The notes: generated by a model not told the origin, from the letters alone. 64,000 nucleotides of DNA from Pseudoalteromonas espejiana DSM 9414 (GCF_002221525.1 NZ_CP011028.1:3111001-3175000), one strand, 5' to 3'. Counted from the first letter of the stretch, positions 53,581 to 64,000 are shown. Translations and numbers: made by a program.

Positions 53581-54752
53581 CGCTTACCTCCGCGTGAGGT
53601 GGCTTGTTTGGTTGCCATTTTAGTTTCAAAATCTATGCGTAATAAAATGCCGGTGGCAATCGTCATTATTAATAAACTTGAGCCACCATACGAAATAAAC
53701 GGCAAGGTTAACCCTTTAGTCGGTAATAAACCCGCGCTGGCGCCTACATTAACCATGGTTTGAAACGCAAACCAAATGCCAATAGCAAACGCAAAATAGC
53801 CTTCGTATTCTTTGCCACACTTTAAAGCTTGCTGACCTATTAAAAGTGCCCTAAACACAAATACCGCCAACACACATAAAATACTTGCTACACCCATTAG
53901 GCCTAGCTCTTCACCTATAACGGCAAAAATAAAATCATTATGCGCCTCGGGCAAGTACTGTAGCTTTTGCACACTGTTACCTAACCCTTGCCCAAACCAA
54001 CCGCCTTGGCTGTACGCCATAAGCGACTGCACTAACTGATACCCTTTACCAAAGGGGTCTTCCCATGGGTCTAAAAAGCCCACCACTCGCGCCATTCTGT
54101 ATGGCTCTACAATAATCAGTAATACAACAAGCCCCACGCCTGTTAAAATAAGTACAAAAAACTGCCATAACTTTGCGCCGGCCAAAAATAACAGCCCCAC
54201 TGTTGTTACAAACATAACCACCACAGTCCCTAAATCGGGCTGTAGTAAAATAAGCAAGGCATACACTGCAAATACAGCAATGGGCTTGGCAAATCCTTTA
54301 ATATTTTCTTGTACTTCTTCGCGCTTTCTTACCAAGTAGCCTGCTATGTAACTAAAAAAGTATAATTTTGCGGCTTCGGCTACCTGAAAACCAACAGGCC
54401 CAATGGGAATCCAACGCTTAGCACCGTTAACTTCTCGGCCTATTATTAACACCGCAATAAGCAGTACCATGCCAAGCAGTAACAAATAAGGGTTTGAGCG
54501 TTTCCACCAATCCATAGGAACACTGGCGGCAATCCAAAACAAAATAAATGCCATTGCTAAAAACATGCTGTGGCGAATGGTAATATGGTATGAGTTATCA
54601 AACAGCCTTTCGGCTGTTGGTATTGAGGCGCTGGTCACCATTACAAAACCCACCCCAATGAGCATTAACATGCAATAAAGCAAAGGCACATCATAAAGCT
54701 GTGCTGATGGTTTAGGCGTTAGCGCCTCTTTAATATCAGCAAATGCCATCAT
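53577..54752 (-). CDS. ftsW: Septal peptidoglycan polymerase FtsW
   Basis: 391 residues, ten transmembrane helices of the SEDS family, with GAKRWIPIGPVGFQVAEAAK, AHNDFIFAVIGEELGLMGVA and the late GLTLPFISYGGSSLL. It polymerises glycan at the septum with FtsI. It overlaps murD and murG by 4 nt each. Confidence 0.97.
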   Translation of the reverse strand: MMAFADIKEALTPKPSAQLYDVPLLYCMLMLIGVGFVMVTSASIPTAERLFDNSYHITIRHSMFLAMAFILFWIAASVPMDWWKRSNPYLLLLGMVLLIAVLIIGREVNGAKRWIPIGPVGFQVAEAAKLYFFSYIAGYLVRKREEVQENIKGFAKPIAVFAVYALLILLQPDLGTVVVMFVTTVGLLFLAGAKLWQFFVLILTGVGLVVLLIIVEPYRMARVVGFLDPWEDPFGKGYQLVQSLMAYSQGGWFGQGLGNSVQKLQYLPEAHNDFIFAVIGEELGLMGVASILCVLAVFVFRALLIGQQALKCGKEYEGYFAFAIGIWFAFQTMVNVGASAGLLPTKGLTLPFISYGGSSLLIMTIATGILLRIDFETKMATKQATSRGGKR

Positions 54753-56083
54753 AATTGCGCAGCCTTAACGCACGATACAAAATCATCGCCGCGTTGCATG
54801 TAATTGTTATACATATCAATGCTGGCACATGCAGGCGCCAGTAATACAATGTCGCCACGTTTGCTAAGCACTTTTGCAAGTGCCACGGCTTCTTGCATAT
54901 TACTTACTAAGTGAGACTTACAGCTAAGCGCAGCAAGTTTATTTGCATCTTTACCAAAGCAAACAAGCGCTTTTGCATGACTTTTAATATAAGGTTTTAA
55001 TGCACTTAAATCAGCGCCTTTAGCATCACCACCGGCTATTACAATCAGGTTTTCGTGATCTGAAGCTAAACTATCTATTGCTGCAATTGTGGCGCCCACA
55101 TTGGTAGCTTTTGAGTCGTTAAAGTATTTAACCCCGTTTTGCTCATCTACAAACTGGCATCGATGCGCTAAACCATTAAATTGGCAAAGCGCCGTTGTGT
55201 ACTGCTCTTTAGTAATATCAAAAGGGTTTAATAACGCCATTACCGCCAATGTATTTAAGTAATTGTGCTTACCTACAACCGCAAGCGTGCTAACAGGTAA
55301 AAATGCTTCGCCCTTAACTATAAAGTGCAGCTCATTATTGTGTTCAGCTAAGTGATAGTCGCCTTGTTCACTGCCAAAGCTGACGTGTGGCGCTGATGAA
55401 TGGCTAATAGGAGTCGTTTGAATATCATCAGTATTTGTTACTACCAGCTCAGCATTGTTATAAATGCTTAATTTAGAATCGATATAAGCTTGGTAACTGT
55501 CGTAACGATCTAAATGATCTTCAGATATATTTAATACGGTGGCGCTAATTGGTTTTAAGCTTGAGCTGGTATCGAGTTGAAAACTAGAAAGCTCTAGTAC
55601 AAACACATCGTAATCATCGTTCAATAAATCAAGTACAGCAGTACCAATATTACCGCCGAGCGCAACTTTGTAGCCTGCTGCTTTTAATACCTCATACGCA
55701 AGAGTAACAACGGTTGATTTTCCATTAGAACCCGTAACAGCAACGACCGGTTTAGTATTAATGCGAGCAAATAGCTCAACGTCACCAATAACTTCAACGC
55801 CTGACTCAATCGCCTTTGCGATAGCGGGTATTTTTAAGCTAAGCCCAGGACTTATAATAATCATGTCACTGTTACAAAGTACTGCATCATCCAAGTTACC
55901 AAAGTGAGTACTTAGCTTTGGCGCATGCTCTTTAAGCCAATCAATTCCAGGTGGGCTTTTTCGGCTATCAACCACCTTTGGCGCTAAACCGTGAGATAAT
56001 AAAAAACGCACAATGCCCAGACCGGTTACACCGAGTCCGAGCACTGTTATTTGTTTGTTTTTTATCTCGTTTAAATACTGCAT
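54749..56083 (-). CDS. murD: UDP-N-acetylmuramoylalanine--D-glutamate ligase
   Basis: 444 residues. N-terminal ITVLGLGVTGLGIVRFLLSH, ATP site VTGSNGKSTVVTLAYEVL, carbamoyl-lysine and FNDSKATNVGATIAAIDSL. It adds D-Glu to UDP-MurNAc-L-Ala. It directly abuts mraY and overlaps ftsW by 4 nt. Confidence 0.97.
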   Translation of the reverse strand: MQYLNEIKNKQITVLGLGVTGLGIVRFLLSHGLAPKVVDSRKSPPGIDWLKEHAPKLSTHFGNLDDAVLCNSDMIIISPGLSLKIPAIAKAIESGVEVIGDVELFARINTKPVVAVTGSNGKSTVVTLAYEVLKAAGYKVALGGNIGTAVLDLLNDDYDVFVLELSSFQLDTSSSLKPISATVLNISEDHLDRYDSYQAYIDSKLSIYNNAELVVTNTDDIQTTPISHSSAPHVSFGSEQGDYHLAEHNNELHFIVKGEAFLPVSTLAVVGKHNYLNTLAVMALLNPFDITKEQYTTALCQFNGLAHRCQFVDEQNGVKYFNDSKATNVGATIAAIDSLASDHENLIVIAGGDAKGADLSALKPYIKSHAKALVCFGKDANKLAALSCKSHLVSNMQEAVALAKVLSKRGDIVLLAPACASIDMYNNYMQRGDDFVSCVKAAQL

Positions 56084-57166
56084 TTATCGAATCTTTAATG
56101 TCGCAAGGCCAGCAAGTACTAGCACAATTGAAATTATCCAAAAACGCACAATTACACGTGGCTCTGGCCAACCTTTTAGCTCGTAATGATGATGAATCGG
56201 CGCCATTCTAAAAATGCGTTGTCCGCGTAATTTGTATGAGCCTACTTGTAATATTACCGATAACGCTTCCATTACAAACACGCCACCCATAATAATAAGC
56301 AGTAACTCTTGGCGAACTAAAATAGCAATAATGCCCAGCGCACCACCCAATGCAAGCGAACCTACATCACCCATAAATACTTGTGCTGGGTAAGTGTTAA
56401 ACCATAAAAAGCCTAACCCTGCGCCTACAATAGCGGTACACACCACTACAAGCTCACTAGCAAGTGGTAAATGTGGAATATGTAAGTAAGCCGAAAAGTT
56501 AATATTACCGGTTAAATAAGCAATTATGGCAAGCGCTGCCGCCACTAAAATAGTCGGTACAATTGCAAGGCCATCTAAACCATCAGTTAGGTTTACTGCG
56601 TTTGATGTACCGACTAATGCAAAGTAAGTAATTACAATATAAAACAGGCCTAACTGCGGCAGTACATCTTTAAAAAATGGCACAACCAGTGAGGTTTCTG
56701 ATGCTTGTGTGCTAGTTGCATACAAGGCGGTAGCAACCACTAAGGCAATAACCGATTGCCAAAAATACTTCCACTTAGCAATTAACCCTTTAGGGTCTTT
56801 ACGTATTACTTTACGGTAGTCATCTATAAAGCCCACTAAACCTAATGAGCCAATTACAAATAAAGTTGCCCACACATATTTATTAGATAGGTCAGCCCAC
56901 AATAAGGTGCTAGTAAAAATAGCCCCTAAAATAAGTAAGCCACCCATGGTAGGCGTGCCTTTTTTAGATAAATGCGACTGCGGGCCATCGTCGCGCACAA
57001 CTTGGCCAATTTGCATTTTTTGTAATGCGCGTATTAACTTAGGACCAAAATAAAGCGACATCATCAGCGCTGTTAATATGCCTAAAATGGCACGAAGCGT
57101 TAAATACGAAAAAACATTAAAGCCACTGTAATATTGAGTTAAATACTCTGCCAGCCAAACTAACAT
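56084..57166 (-). CDS. mraY: Phospho-N-acetylmuramoyl-pentapeptide transferase
   Basis: 360 residues, ten transmembrane helices. Cytoplasmic loops hold the catalytic [34 protein letters not shown] and [20 protein letters not shown]. It makes lipid I on undecaprenyl phosphate. The start shares one nucleotide with the murF stop. Confidence 0.98.
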   Translation of the reverse strand: MLVWLAEYLTQYYSGFNVFSYLTLRAILGILTALMMSLYFGPKLIRALQKMQIGQVVRDDGPQSHLSKKGTPTMGGLLILGAIFTSTLLWADLSNKYVWATLFVIGSLGLVGFIDDYRKVIRKDPKGLIAKWKYFWQSVIALVVATALYATSTQASETSLVVPFFKDVLPQLGLFYIVITYFALVGTSNAVNLTDGLDGLAIVPTILVAAALAIIAYLTGNINFSAYLHIPHLPLASELVVVCTAIVGAGLGFLWFNTYPAQVFMGDVGSLALGGALGIIAILVRQELLLIIMGGVFVMEALSVILQVGSYKLRGQRIFRMAPIHHHYELKGWPEPRVIVRFWIISIVLVLAGLATLKIR

Positions 57167-58548
57167 TATGATACTCCATTGATGGCTTGTTGCTGGCCAT
57201 TTACTAAATCGGTTACTAATAATTCCATACGAGAACTGCGCGATCCTTTAACCACTATGGTGGTTTTGCTATTTATGTTGGTAATACTTGTTCGAATTTG
57301 TTTTAGCATCTCTTCTCGATTGGAAAAATGTCGGTTTGGCTTATCAAATACATCGCTTGCGTATTTGCTTAATACGCCGAGTGTAAATAGCTCATCTATA
57401 CCTTGTTGTTTGGCATATTCACCCACTTCTTGATGGTAAGCTCTGGCATCTTCGCCAAGCTCTCCCATATCACCCAGAGCCAAAATTCGATGGCCTTGAA
57501 TGTCACTCAGTAAATCAATTGCAGCTTTTACCGACTTAACATTAGCGTTGTAGGTATCATCTATAACAGTAAGAGAGTCGCTCACATTAATTAAATTTAC
57601 GCGCCCTTTAACATCGCCCATAGTGGCAAGTGCTGTGGCTATATCATCAAGCGATACATCAAATTCACTAGTAAGAGCGGCGGCAATAAGGGCATTGCTT
57701 ACATTGTGCTTACCAGGCAGGGCAAGTGTTACAGGTACTTTTTGATCTTTTGTACACAGTAAAAAGCTCGCACGGGCGTTTTCGTCTAGGCTAATATTTT
57801 CAGCCCAAATATCGAGTTTTTCAGTACTTGAAAAACACTTAACAGTGCGCCCTTTTAACTTATCAAGCCAGTATTGGCTAAATTCGCTGTCGCAATTAAC
57901 AATGGCAACGCCATCATCTTTTAGGCCATCAAAAATCTCGCCTTTTGCCTTGGCAACTCCCATAAGACTGCCAAAACCTTCTAAGTGGGCAGCGGCAACA
58001 TTACATACCACTGCAACATCAGGTTTTGCCATTGCGGTTGTATAAGCAATTTCACCTAAATGGTTGGCGCCAAGCTCTATAACCGCAAAACGATGCTGCG
58101 GTTCTAAACGCAATAGCGTAAGGGGTACGCCAATGTCGTTGTTAAAATTACCTTTTGTAGCAAGTACATCACCGTGTACTGACAAAATAGCTGCGCACAT
58201 TTCTTTTACAGTGGTTTTGCCTACGCTACCTGTTATCGCTATTGTTTTAGGGTTAACTTGCGCCATTACAGCCGCGCCTATTTCGCCTAATGCAATGCGG
58301 GTATCGCTAACAACAAACTGCGGTATATCTACATCTACTTTTTGCTGAACAATGACGCCTATTGCGCCTTTTTGCTTTGCATCGGTTATAAACTTGTGGC
58401 CATCAAAGTTTGGCCCTTTAAGCGCTAAAAATACTTCACCGTCACAAATACTTCGCGTGTCGGTGTTAATGTTAAGCACTGTTTGATTATCACCTTGATA
58501 ATCTGTTGCTAGCACATTCGCCAGCCAATCAAAGTCCATTGGGATCAT
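57166..58548 (-). CDS. murF: UDP-MurNAc-tripeptide--D-Ala-D-Ala ligase
   Basis: 460 residues from ATG 58548, chosen for AGGGATAACTCAATG and the ATGA overlap with the murE stop; the longer frame lacks a ribosome site. P-loop [27 protein letters not shown] and [17 protein letters not shown]. It finishes the pentapeptide precursor. Confidence 0.96.
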   Translation of the reverse strand: MIPMDFDWLANVLATDYQGDNQTVLNINTDTRSICDGEVFLALKGPNFDGHKFITDAKQKGAIGVIVQQKVDVDIPQFVVSDTRIALGEIGAAVMAQVNPKTIAITGSVGKTTVKEMCAAILSVHGDVLATKGNFNNDIGVPLTLLRLEPQHRFAVIELGANHLGEIAYTTAMAKPDVAVVCNVAAAHLEGFGSLMGVAKAKGEIFDGLKDDGVAIVNCDSEFSQYWLDKLKGRTVKCFSSTEKLDIWAENISLDENARASFLLCTKDQKVPVTLALPGKHNVSNALIAAALTSEFDVSLDDIATALATMGDVKGRVNLINVSDSLTVIDDTYNANVKSVKAAIDLLSDIQGHRILALGDMGELGEDARAYHQEVGEYAKQQGIDELFTLGVLSKYASDVFDKPNRHFSNREEMLKQIRTSITNINSKTTIVVKGSRSSRMELLVTDLVNGQQQAINGVS

Positions 58549-60023
58549 TGAGTTATCCCTCTTACTGCTTTTTTTAGTTGTTCTTGTACATAACTGCGAT
58601 CGCAAAAGTCGATACGTTGATCGCCAATAATTTGGTAATCCTCGTGGCCTTTACCTGCAATTAAAATTACTTCCCCAGCGCTTGCATTGTTTATTGCATA
58701 ACTAATCGCGCTTGCTCTGTCGGCCTCTAAATGGGCTTTTTCAGGGTGTGATAAACCCGCCGCCACATCAGCAATAATTGCATCTGGGTTTTCTGAACGA
58801 GGATTATCACTGGTAATAATTACCTTATCTGCATTTTGCTCTGCAGCTTGCGCCATTAAAGCACGTTTACCTTTATCTCTGTCGCCACCACAGCCAAATA
58901 CACAACTAACACCACCTGGCACATGTTTTTGCAAAGCTTGCAGTGCTAGTGAAAGTGCATCAGGGGTGTGAGCATAATCAACCACACAGGTTGGCATGTT
59001 TGGTTCGCTAAATGCTTGCATACGCCCTGCAAGGGGCTGTAAATATGCACATGCTGCAACTAGTTGCTCCAGCGGATAGCCTAATCCTAATAAGGTAGCC
59101 AGTGCTGCGGTTAAGTTATATAGATTAAATTCACCAAACAATGGCGATGATAAGCTAATATCACCCCAACTTGTGCTTAATTGCGCCGAAATACCATGAT
59201 TAGAATATTCAACGTCAGAAAAGTACACATACTTGGCATTCTCTGGGCTTAAGTTTTTACGGCCATAGCAAACTAAATTATTAAAGCTGTATTTTTCTAG
59301 CCACAGCTCTGCTTGCCCATCGTCTTGGTTTAGCACCACAAGTTGCGGCTCAAAATCGCGAAACAACATCAATTTTGCATCGCCATAACTTGCCATATCA
59401 CCATGGTAATCAAGGTGATCGCGCGATAAATTAGTAAACACCGCTGCTTTAAACTGGCACTGAGCAACACGCTGTTGCACCAACCCGTGCGATGAAACCT
59501 CCATCGCTAATAGCTTTTTATTTTGCTGTTTTAAATCGCTAATTATACGCTGTAAATCGACCGCTGATGGGGTGGTATTAATTAGAGGCGTTAAATCATT
59601 CGGGTGTCCGTAGCCAAGCGTGCCAATAATAGCCGACTCGGTACTGCAGTACTGCGCTAAATGAGCAATCATGGCTGTTGTAGTAGACTTACCATTGGTG
59701 CCTGTTACACCAATTAAATCAAGTACATGGCTTGGGTTTTCATAAAATCGACTTGCTAACTCGGGCAGTTTTTTATCAAGCTCAGATACCAAATAAAGAG
59801 GTTCAAATTCAACATCAAATTCGCATAAACGGTCGGCAATAATTGCTGTTGCTCCGTTTTCAATGGCTTTTGTAATAAACTGGCCACCATCGAGGGCATG
59901 GCCTTTTATCGCAACAAATACATCACCGGGTGTTACATCACGGCTATCAAGGCGCAAGTGCTTAACTAGCTGCGATGGCGCCTCAATATCGATGTACTTT
60001 AAAATAGCCTTTAAATCACGCAT
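58545..60023 (-). CDS. murE: UDP-MurNAc-L-Ala-D-Glu--meso-diaminopimelate ligase
   Basis: 492 residues. P-loop GVTGTNGKSTTTAMIAHL, HGLVQQRVAQCQFKAAVFTN and the meso-DAP recognition segment SDNPRSENPDAII (DNPR). This implies DAP-type peptidoglycan. It overlaps ftsI at its start and murF at its end. Confidence 0.97.
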   Translation of the reverse strand: MRDLKAILKYIDIEAPSQLVKHLRLDSRDVTPGDVFVAIKGHALDGGQFITKAIENGATAIIADRLCEFDVEFEPLYLVSELDKKLPELASRFYENPSHVLDLIGVTGTNGKSTTTAMIAHLAQYCSTESAIIGTLGYGHPNDLTPLINTTPSAVDLQRIISDLKQQNKKLLAMEVSSHGLVQQRVAQCQFKAAVFTNLSRDHLDYHGDMASYGDAKLMLFRDFEPQLVVLNQDDGQAELWLEKYSFNNLVCYGRKNLSPENAKYVYFSDVEYSNHGISAQLSTSWGDISLSSPLFGEFNLYNLTAALATLLGLGYPLEQLVAACAYLQPLAGRMQAFSEPNMPTCVVDYAHTPDALSLALQALQKHVPGGVSCVFGCGGDRDKGKRALMAQAAEQNADKVIITSDNPRSENPDAIIADVAAGLSHPEKAHLEADRASAISYAINNASAGEVILIAGKGHEDYQIIGDQRIDFCDRSYVQEQLKKAVRGITQ

Positions 60024-61833
60024 CGTTATCTTTACCTTTTACGTATGCCACTTCTTCTTTATCTGGCGCTACGTTTAATATTCTTAATGCGTTAGAGACG
60101 ATTTCTGCAAATGCAGGGCCAGCGGTGGCACCTCCATAGTACACATCGCCACCTGGCTCATTTATCATCACTACCACAGCCAAGCGTGGATTACTCGCTG
60201 GTGCAACACCTGCAAAATAACCAACATATTCATCACCATAACCACCGGCAACGGCCTTTTTAGAAGTACCTGTTTTACCAGCAGCGCGGTAGCCATCCAC
60301 TTTTATATTTCGGGCCGTACCGTCTTTTTCAAATACGCTTTCCATCATGTGTACAACGGCTTCAACATCTTTTTGTTTAAAAACACGTTCGCCTTCTGGT
60401 ACACCATCTTGCTTTAAAATAGTTAGCGGGCGATTAATACCGCCAGCGCCTAACATGGTATAAAAGCGGGCCATTTGAGCTGTGCTTACCGAAATAGCAT
60501 AACCAAACGATAGCGTGGCAATTTCAAAATCAGACCAGCGTCTATTTGGATAAAATAAACCACTGCTTTCACCCACCATGCCAGTACCCGTGTCGCTACC
60601 AAAACCTACCTTTTGGTATAAGCCCACTAAGTAGTCTTTTGGTACTTGCTGCGTTACTTTGGCAACCCCCATGTTTGATGAGTACTTTAAAATCTCACGT
60701 AGCGTCATTTCACCGTGGTTACGGGTATCTTTTACTAAACTGCCGCCTAAACGCATCCAACCTGGGTAGGTATCAATGGTGTCGTCGGCTTTAATTGCGC
60801 CGTAGTCTAGCCCAGCTAAAATGGCTAGTGGCTTAACGGTTGAGCCTGGTTCAAACAAATCTGTAATTGCACGATTACGGCGTTTGTGAGGTTGGGCATC
60901 ATTTAAATTATTTGGGTTAAATGACGGGCTATTTACCATAGCTAATACTTCGCCGGTTTTAACGTCAACCACCATGGCCGACCCCGACGTCGCTTTATAT
61001 GTCAGTACAGCCGATTTAACCGCTTTATAAGCAATTGCCTGAATACGTTGATCAATGCTTAGCTGAATACTCTCAGGCTCTACGCGCTCGCGCTCATCAA
61101 GTACTTCTACTTCACGCCCCTGGGCATCTTTTCGTATCGTACGGCGGCCTTCTTCACCGGTTAGGGCATTTTCGTAGAGTTTTTCAATGCCTTCTATACC
61201 TTTACCATCTATGTTGGTAAAACCAATAATATGCGCTGTAACCTCACCTGCGGGGTAATAACGTTTTGATTCGTCTAATAAATGAATACCAGGAAGGCGT
61301 AGTTGGCTAATGTAGTTCGCAACTGCGGGAGTTACTTGGCGTTTTAAATACACAAAACGACGAGAGGGGTCGTTTAATAAACGCGAATTAATTTTTTTAG
61401 GATCTATGCGTAAAACATCTGCCAGCTCACGCCAGCGCAGATCGTTTTTGTAATACATGGAGGTACGCTTATCAAGCTCAACCGCATTTTCTGCAAGGGT
61501 TTTGTGATCTTCACCACTTTTACGTGCTTGTTTAATCACTTTAGAAACAAGTGACTTATGCAGTGCTTTAGGATCGGCATACACACTTACTACAGGCACG
61601 CTTACGGCAAGCTCTTTACCTTGGCGATCGAAGATCATACCACGTTGTACATGTAGCTTTTCGACCCGAACGGTGCGTTTATCACTTTCAGAACGGGCTT
61701 TATCAGGTTCAATAACTTGCAAATAAGCAGCGCGCGATACAAGTGTTACAAACACCAAAAATACTACAGTGCACACTAACATAAAGCGCCAAGTGATTAA
61801 GTTATTGACCGGTTTTTTGCCTCTGTTTCTCAT
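60016..61833 (-). CDS. ftsI: Septal transpeptidase FtsI (PBP3)
   Basis: 605 residues. Short cytoplasmic tail, membrane span near 15-37 (MLVCTVVFLVFVTLVSRAAY), pedestal domain, then the transpeptidase with SxxK in FEPGSTVKPLAILAGL, SxN in YSSNMGVAKVTQ and KTG in AAGKTGTSKKAVAGGYGDEY. It cross-links septal peptidoglycan together with FtsW. Overlaps ftsL by 4 nt. Confidence 0.97.
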   Translation of the reverse strand: MRNRGKKPVNNLITWRFMLVCTVVFLVFVTLVSRAAYLQVIEPDKARSESDKRTVRVEKLHVQRGMIFDRQGKELAVSVPVVSVYADPKALHKSLVSKVIKQARKSGEDHKTLAENAVELDKRTSMYYKNDLRWRELADVLRIDPKKINSRLLNDPSRRFVYLKRQVTPAVANYISQLRLPGIHLLDESKRYYPAGEVTAHIIGFTNIDGKGIEGIEKLYENALTGEEGRRTIRKDAQGREVEVLDERERVEPESIQLSIDQRIQAIAYKAVKSAVLTYKATSGSAMVVDVKTGEVLAMVNSPSFNPNNLNDAQPHKRRNRAITDLFEPGSTVKPLAILAGLDYGAIKADDTIDTYPGWMRLGGSLVKDTRNHGEMTLREILKYSSNMGVAKVTQQVPKDYLVGLYQKVGFGSDTGTGMVGESSGLFYPNRRWSDFEIATLSFGYAISVSTAQMARFYTMLGAGGINRPLTILKQDGVPEGERVFKQKDVEAVVHMMESVFEKDGTARNIKVDGYRAAGKTGTSKKAVAGGYGDEYVGYFAGVAPASNPRLAVVVMINEPGGDVYYGGATAGPAFAEIVSNALRILNVAPDKEEVAYVKGKDNDA

Positions 61834-62156
61834 TGTATTATTATTACCTGCTCATCCTGGCTGGTAGGCCGTTTCATTTTTAGCTGCGATGTGGCGACTT
61901 CTTCAATGCGCGCATGCTGCGAATAAAATTCTTCTTCTACAAGTAAATAACGCCATTCTAAGTCCAACTCGTCACGCTCTTGTAATAGCGTATCTTGCTC
62001 AATAAGTTGCTCTCTAGCAGAGTGCGTAACCTGCACAACAGCCAAACTAGAAGCGAATATCACAACCAACAAGGCCGAGGTTAGCTTGTTAGCTCCTAGG
62101 CCTTTTAATATTTCTAAAAATAAATTGGGTTGGCGATGGTTCGCTTTACTACTCAT
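61830..62156 (-). CDS. ftsL: Cell division protein FtsL
   Basis: 108 residues, bitopic: cytoplasmic tail, membrane span around 22-44 ([20 protein letters not shown]), and a periplasmic leucine-rich coiled coil ([20 protein letters not shown]). It forms the FtsQLB complex. Overlap with rsmH by 4 nt confirms the frame. Confidence 0.9.
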   Translation of the reverse strand: MSSKANHRQPNLFLEILKGLGANKLTSALLVVIFASSLAVVQVTHSAREQLIEQDTLLQERDELDLEWRYLLVEEEFYSQHARIEEVATSQLKMKRPTSQDEQVIIIQ

Positions 62157-63091
62157 CCCAACCTCTGTGCAATCCTAAGTACTGAGCTGCGAGAACGTGG
62201 ATTACGTTCGATTTCTTCAGCGCTCGGTTTAATAGCTTTACCCACTGCTTTTAACGTCAGATTTTTATTTATTTGTGCGTCCGTTAAAGGCAGACCTCTG
62301 GGTATCGCCTCTCCCTTACTCTGTTTTCTAATAAATTGTTTTACGATTCTGTCTTCCAATGAATGGAACGAAATAACCACTAATCGCCCGCCTGGTTTAA
62401 GTACCTTTACAGCCGCTTGCAGTGCAGTTTGAATTTCTTCAAGTTCACTGTTTATGTAAATTCTGATTGCTTGGAAAGTACGTGTTGCAGGGTGTTTAAA
62501 TTTATCTTTAACTGGTACGGCTTCATCAACTAAATCGGCAAGTTGCTTTGTTGTAGTAATTGGCGTGTGCTCGCGTACTTCTAATACTTTGTGAGCAATA
62601 CGTTTACCAAACTTTTCTTCGCCGTAGGTTTTAATTACATGGGTAATATCTTCAAGCTCTGCTTCTGCAAGCCACTGCGCTGCACTTCGACCGCTTGTTG
62701 GGTCCATACGCATATCTAGTGGGCCATCTTTCATAAAGCTAAAGCCACGTTCGGCGTCATCAAGTTGTGGTGAAGACACGCCAATATCAAGCAAAATACC
62801 ATCTACTTTACCTAATAGATCGTTTTGCTCTGCTACATCGTATAAGTTTGAAAAGCGGGTGTGTGCAATGGCAAAGCGGGCGTCATCTGCAAACTTTTCG
62901 GCAGATTTAATTGCTTGAGGATCTTGGTCAATGGCTTGCAAACGACCTTGCTCACCTAAGCGAGCAAGTATTTGACCTGAGTGTCCGCCACGTCCAAAAG
63001 TGCCATCCATGTATATGCCGTCTGGCTTAATTGCAAGAGCATCGATGGTTTCGTCCATTAATACGGATACGTGTTCAAATTGCGCAGTCAT
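62153..63091 (-). CDS. rsmH: 16S rRNA (cytosine(1402)-N(4))-methyltransferase
   Basis: 312 residues. N-terminal [23 protein letters not shown] motif [38 protein letters not shown] and [18 protein letters not shown]. It N4-methylates C1402 of 16S rRNA in the decoding centre. It follows mraZ by 28 nt. Confidence 0.97.
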   Translation of the reverse strand: MTAQFEHVSVLMDETIDALAIKPDGIYMDGTFGRGGHSGQILARLGEQGRLQAIDQDPQAIKSAEKFADDARFAIAHTRFSNLYDVAEQNDLLGKVDGILLDIGVSSPQLDDAERGFSFMKDGPLDMRMDPTSGRSAAQWLAEAELEDITHVIKTYGEEKFGKRIAHKVLEVREHTPITTTKQLADLVDEAVPVKDKFKHPATRTFQAIRIYINSELEEIQTALQAAVKVLKPGGRLVVISFHSLEDRIVKQFIRKQSKGEAIPRGLPLTDAQINKNLTLKAVGKAIKPSAEEIERNPRSRSSVLRIAQRLG

Positions 63092-63119
63092 TAGCTATTG
63101 TTTGCCTTTTTTAGTGCCG

Positions 63120-63578
63120 TTAGAGTGTGAAATTATCTAAATCTTGGTTTGGTTCAAAGTCACCTAGCCTTTCAAGCTCAGTATCTTGGCGCATTTGTTC
63201 GTGCCAGCGCGCCTCATCCCAAATTTCAAATTTATTCATTAAACCAACAAGCATGATCTTTTTGCCAAGTTCTGCGTGGCTGCGCAATGAAGGCGCCAAC
63301 AAAACCCGACCATTTTTATCAAGTTGATACTCTGTGGCATTACCTAGCAACATACGTTGCATGCGGCGTGCGCGTGGATTCATATTAGAGATTTTAGCTA
63401 AGCGGCTTTCTATTTCTTGCCACTGGGCAAGTGGGTATAACCATAAACACGGTTCGTTTAGCGCTACAGTGCAAATTACCGTTCCCTGATCTTCAGACAG
63501 CAACGCATCTCGGTACTTAGTCGGTACCGCAAAACGTCCTTTATCATCCAAGCTCAGTGAACTAGCGCCACGAAACAT
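63120..63578 (-). CDS. mraZ: Transcriptional regulator MraZ
   Basis: 152 residues with two SpoVT/AbrB-type repeats, each with the D-x-x-G-R box (LDDKGRFAVPTKYRD; LDKNGRVLLAPSLRSHA). It binds tandem GTGG/TGGG-type repeats ahead of its own gene and represses the dcw promoter. First gene of the cluster. Confidence 0.97.
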   Translation of the reverse strand: MFRGASSLSLDDKGRFAVPTKYRDALLSEDQGTVICTVALNEPCLWLYPLAQWQEIESRLAKISNMNPRARRMQRMLLGNATEYQLDKNGRVLLAPSLRSHAELGKKIMLVGLMNKFEIWDEARWHEQMRQDTELERLGDFEPNQDLDNFTL

Positions 63579-63625
63579 AAAAAGCCTACTTTTAAATTGT
63601 GTAATCGAGTTTCGATTAATTTGAT

Positions 63626-63660
63626 CCAGTTAGATCCACTAAAAACCACTTTTTACCACA
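63626..63660 (-). promoter_or_regulatory. MraZ operator: four direct repeats with 10-bp spacing
   Basis: Minus-strand pentamers TGTGG (63660-63656), AGTGG (63650-63646), AGTGG (63640-63636) and ACTGG (63630-63626) recur every 10 bp, just downstream of the -10 box at 63668. MraZ of E. coli binds TGGG-type pentamers separated by 5 bp, so this is very probably the autorepression site of the dcw cluster. Confidence 0.75.
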
Positions 63661-63667
63661 GTGCTCC

Positions 63668-63697
63668 AGTTTAGGGCTTGACAAGCCTTTTTGTCAA
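63668..63697 (-). promoter_or_regulatory. Promoter of the dcw cluster (Pmra)
   Basis: On the minus strand a perfect -35 TTGACA (63697-63692), an 18-bp spacer and TAAACT (63673-63668), followed directly by the MraZ repeats. The same place holds the palindrome GCTTGACA / TGTCAAG. The remaining sequence to the window end (63698-64000) shows no gene. Confidence 0.65.
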
Positions 63698-64000
63698 GTA
63701 AGCTGACCAGCTTTAACGACTCTCTAAGCTAGAAAAAATAAGGCTTTACGCAAAGCGGTTGAATTACGTGGGAAAAAGTGGAAGTAAGTATCAAAAAAAG
63801 TTTTATCTATTATTAATAACGTTTGGTTTACATAATTTGCTTACTGAATAATCAATGAATAATTACAAAAAATCATGCCAAATTATTAGCCATGTAAAAT
63901 TTACTTATGCGCCCAGCAATTGTTACTCCCCAGGTTGAGTTAACAAACTAACCGAAGTACAAATTAAAATTTAAAAGCCATATAAATCAGTATATTAAAT

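Noticed and set aside
63907..63951. 14-codon ATG frame near the right edge
   Set aside because: Too short, with no ribosome site and no context.

Overview
The window looks like chromosomal DNA of a marine gammaproteobacterium of the Alteromonadales, most likely Pseudoalteromonas. This is inferred from the moderately AT-rich composition, the family content (DUF2750, DUF4235, the CsgG/DUF4810/DUF799 lipoprotein trio, a FecA-like TonB receptor) and the canonical gammaproteobacterial dcw cluster. No rRNA or tRNA gene and no CRISPR array was seen.

Layout. 1-7 kb: end of a probable C15-type peptidase gene, a YfcG-like GST with a palindromic operator, a three-gene outer-membrane lipoprotein operon (CsgG-like, DUF4810, DUF799), acpH, a small ORF broken by one in-frame TGA, DUF4235 and glycine-zipper stress proteins, and a secreted cytochrome c fused to a Vgb-like propeller. 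7-14 kb is the accessory part: a small lipoprotein, a CPBP membrane protease followed 13 nt later by an overlooked 28-residue peptide ORF, a REP-like palindrome, a relic of a GST 3' end, a RAYT-type transposase beside six 32-bp repeats, a 494-residue orphan membrane protein, and an IS3-family element killed by a nonsense codon. 14-20 kb: glycine cleavage genes gcvT, gcvH and gcvP on the minus strand with hairpins in every gap, a truncated GcvT-like paralogue, and a divergent LysR regulator across a perfect 24-bp palindrome.

20-47 kb is mostly core and housekeeping: TonB receptor, rnr-rlmB, a DesK/NarL-type two-component operon led by a 56-residue membrane protein, EamA transporter and GDPD, MCP, queG, a large histidine kinase with a long response regulator, GNAT, glutathione peroxidase, parvulin, a second GST, DUF2750, a recombinase-like protein lacking catalytic residues, an M1 aminopeptidase, a phosphoribulokinase-family protein, yjjX and yjjG. 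47-64 kb is the complete division and cell-wall cluster on the minus strand, mraZ-rsmH-ftsL-ftsI-murE-murF-mraY-murD-ftsW-murG-murC-ddlB-ftsQ-ftsA-ftsZ, then lpxC. The genes are mostly overlapping or abutting, and in front of mraZ there is a promoter with four 10-bp-spaced GTGG-type repeats that fit an MraZ operator.

Functional links. The dcw genes make lipid II and assemble the septum under MraZ autocontrol. The gcv genes break down glycine to supply one-carbon units. A dispersed noncoding element of about 160 bp with terminal inverted repeats occurs twice (5556-5717 and 38359-38519), and a shorter relative may sit between gcvH and gcvT. The most unusual candidates are the CPBP protease plus micro-peptide pair, the RAYT with its repeat array, the GcvT-like half protein, and the dispersed element.
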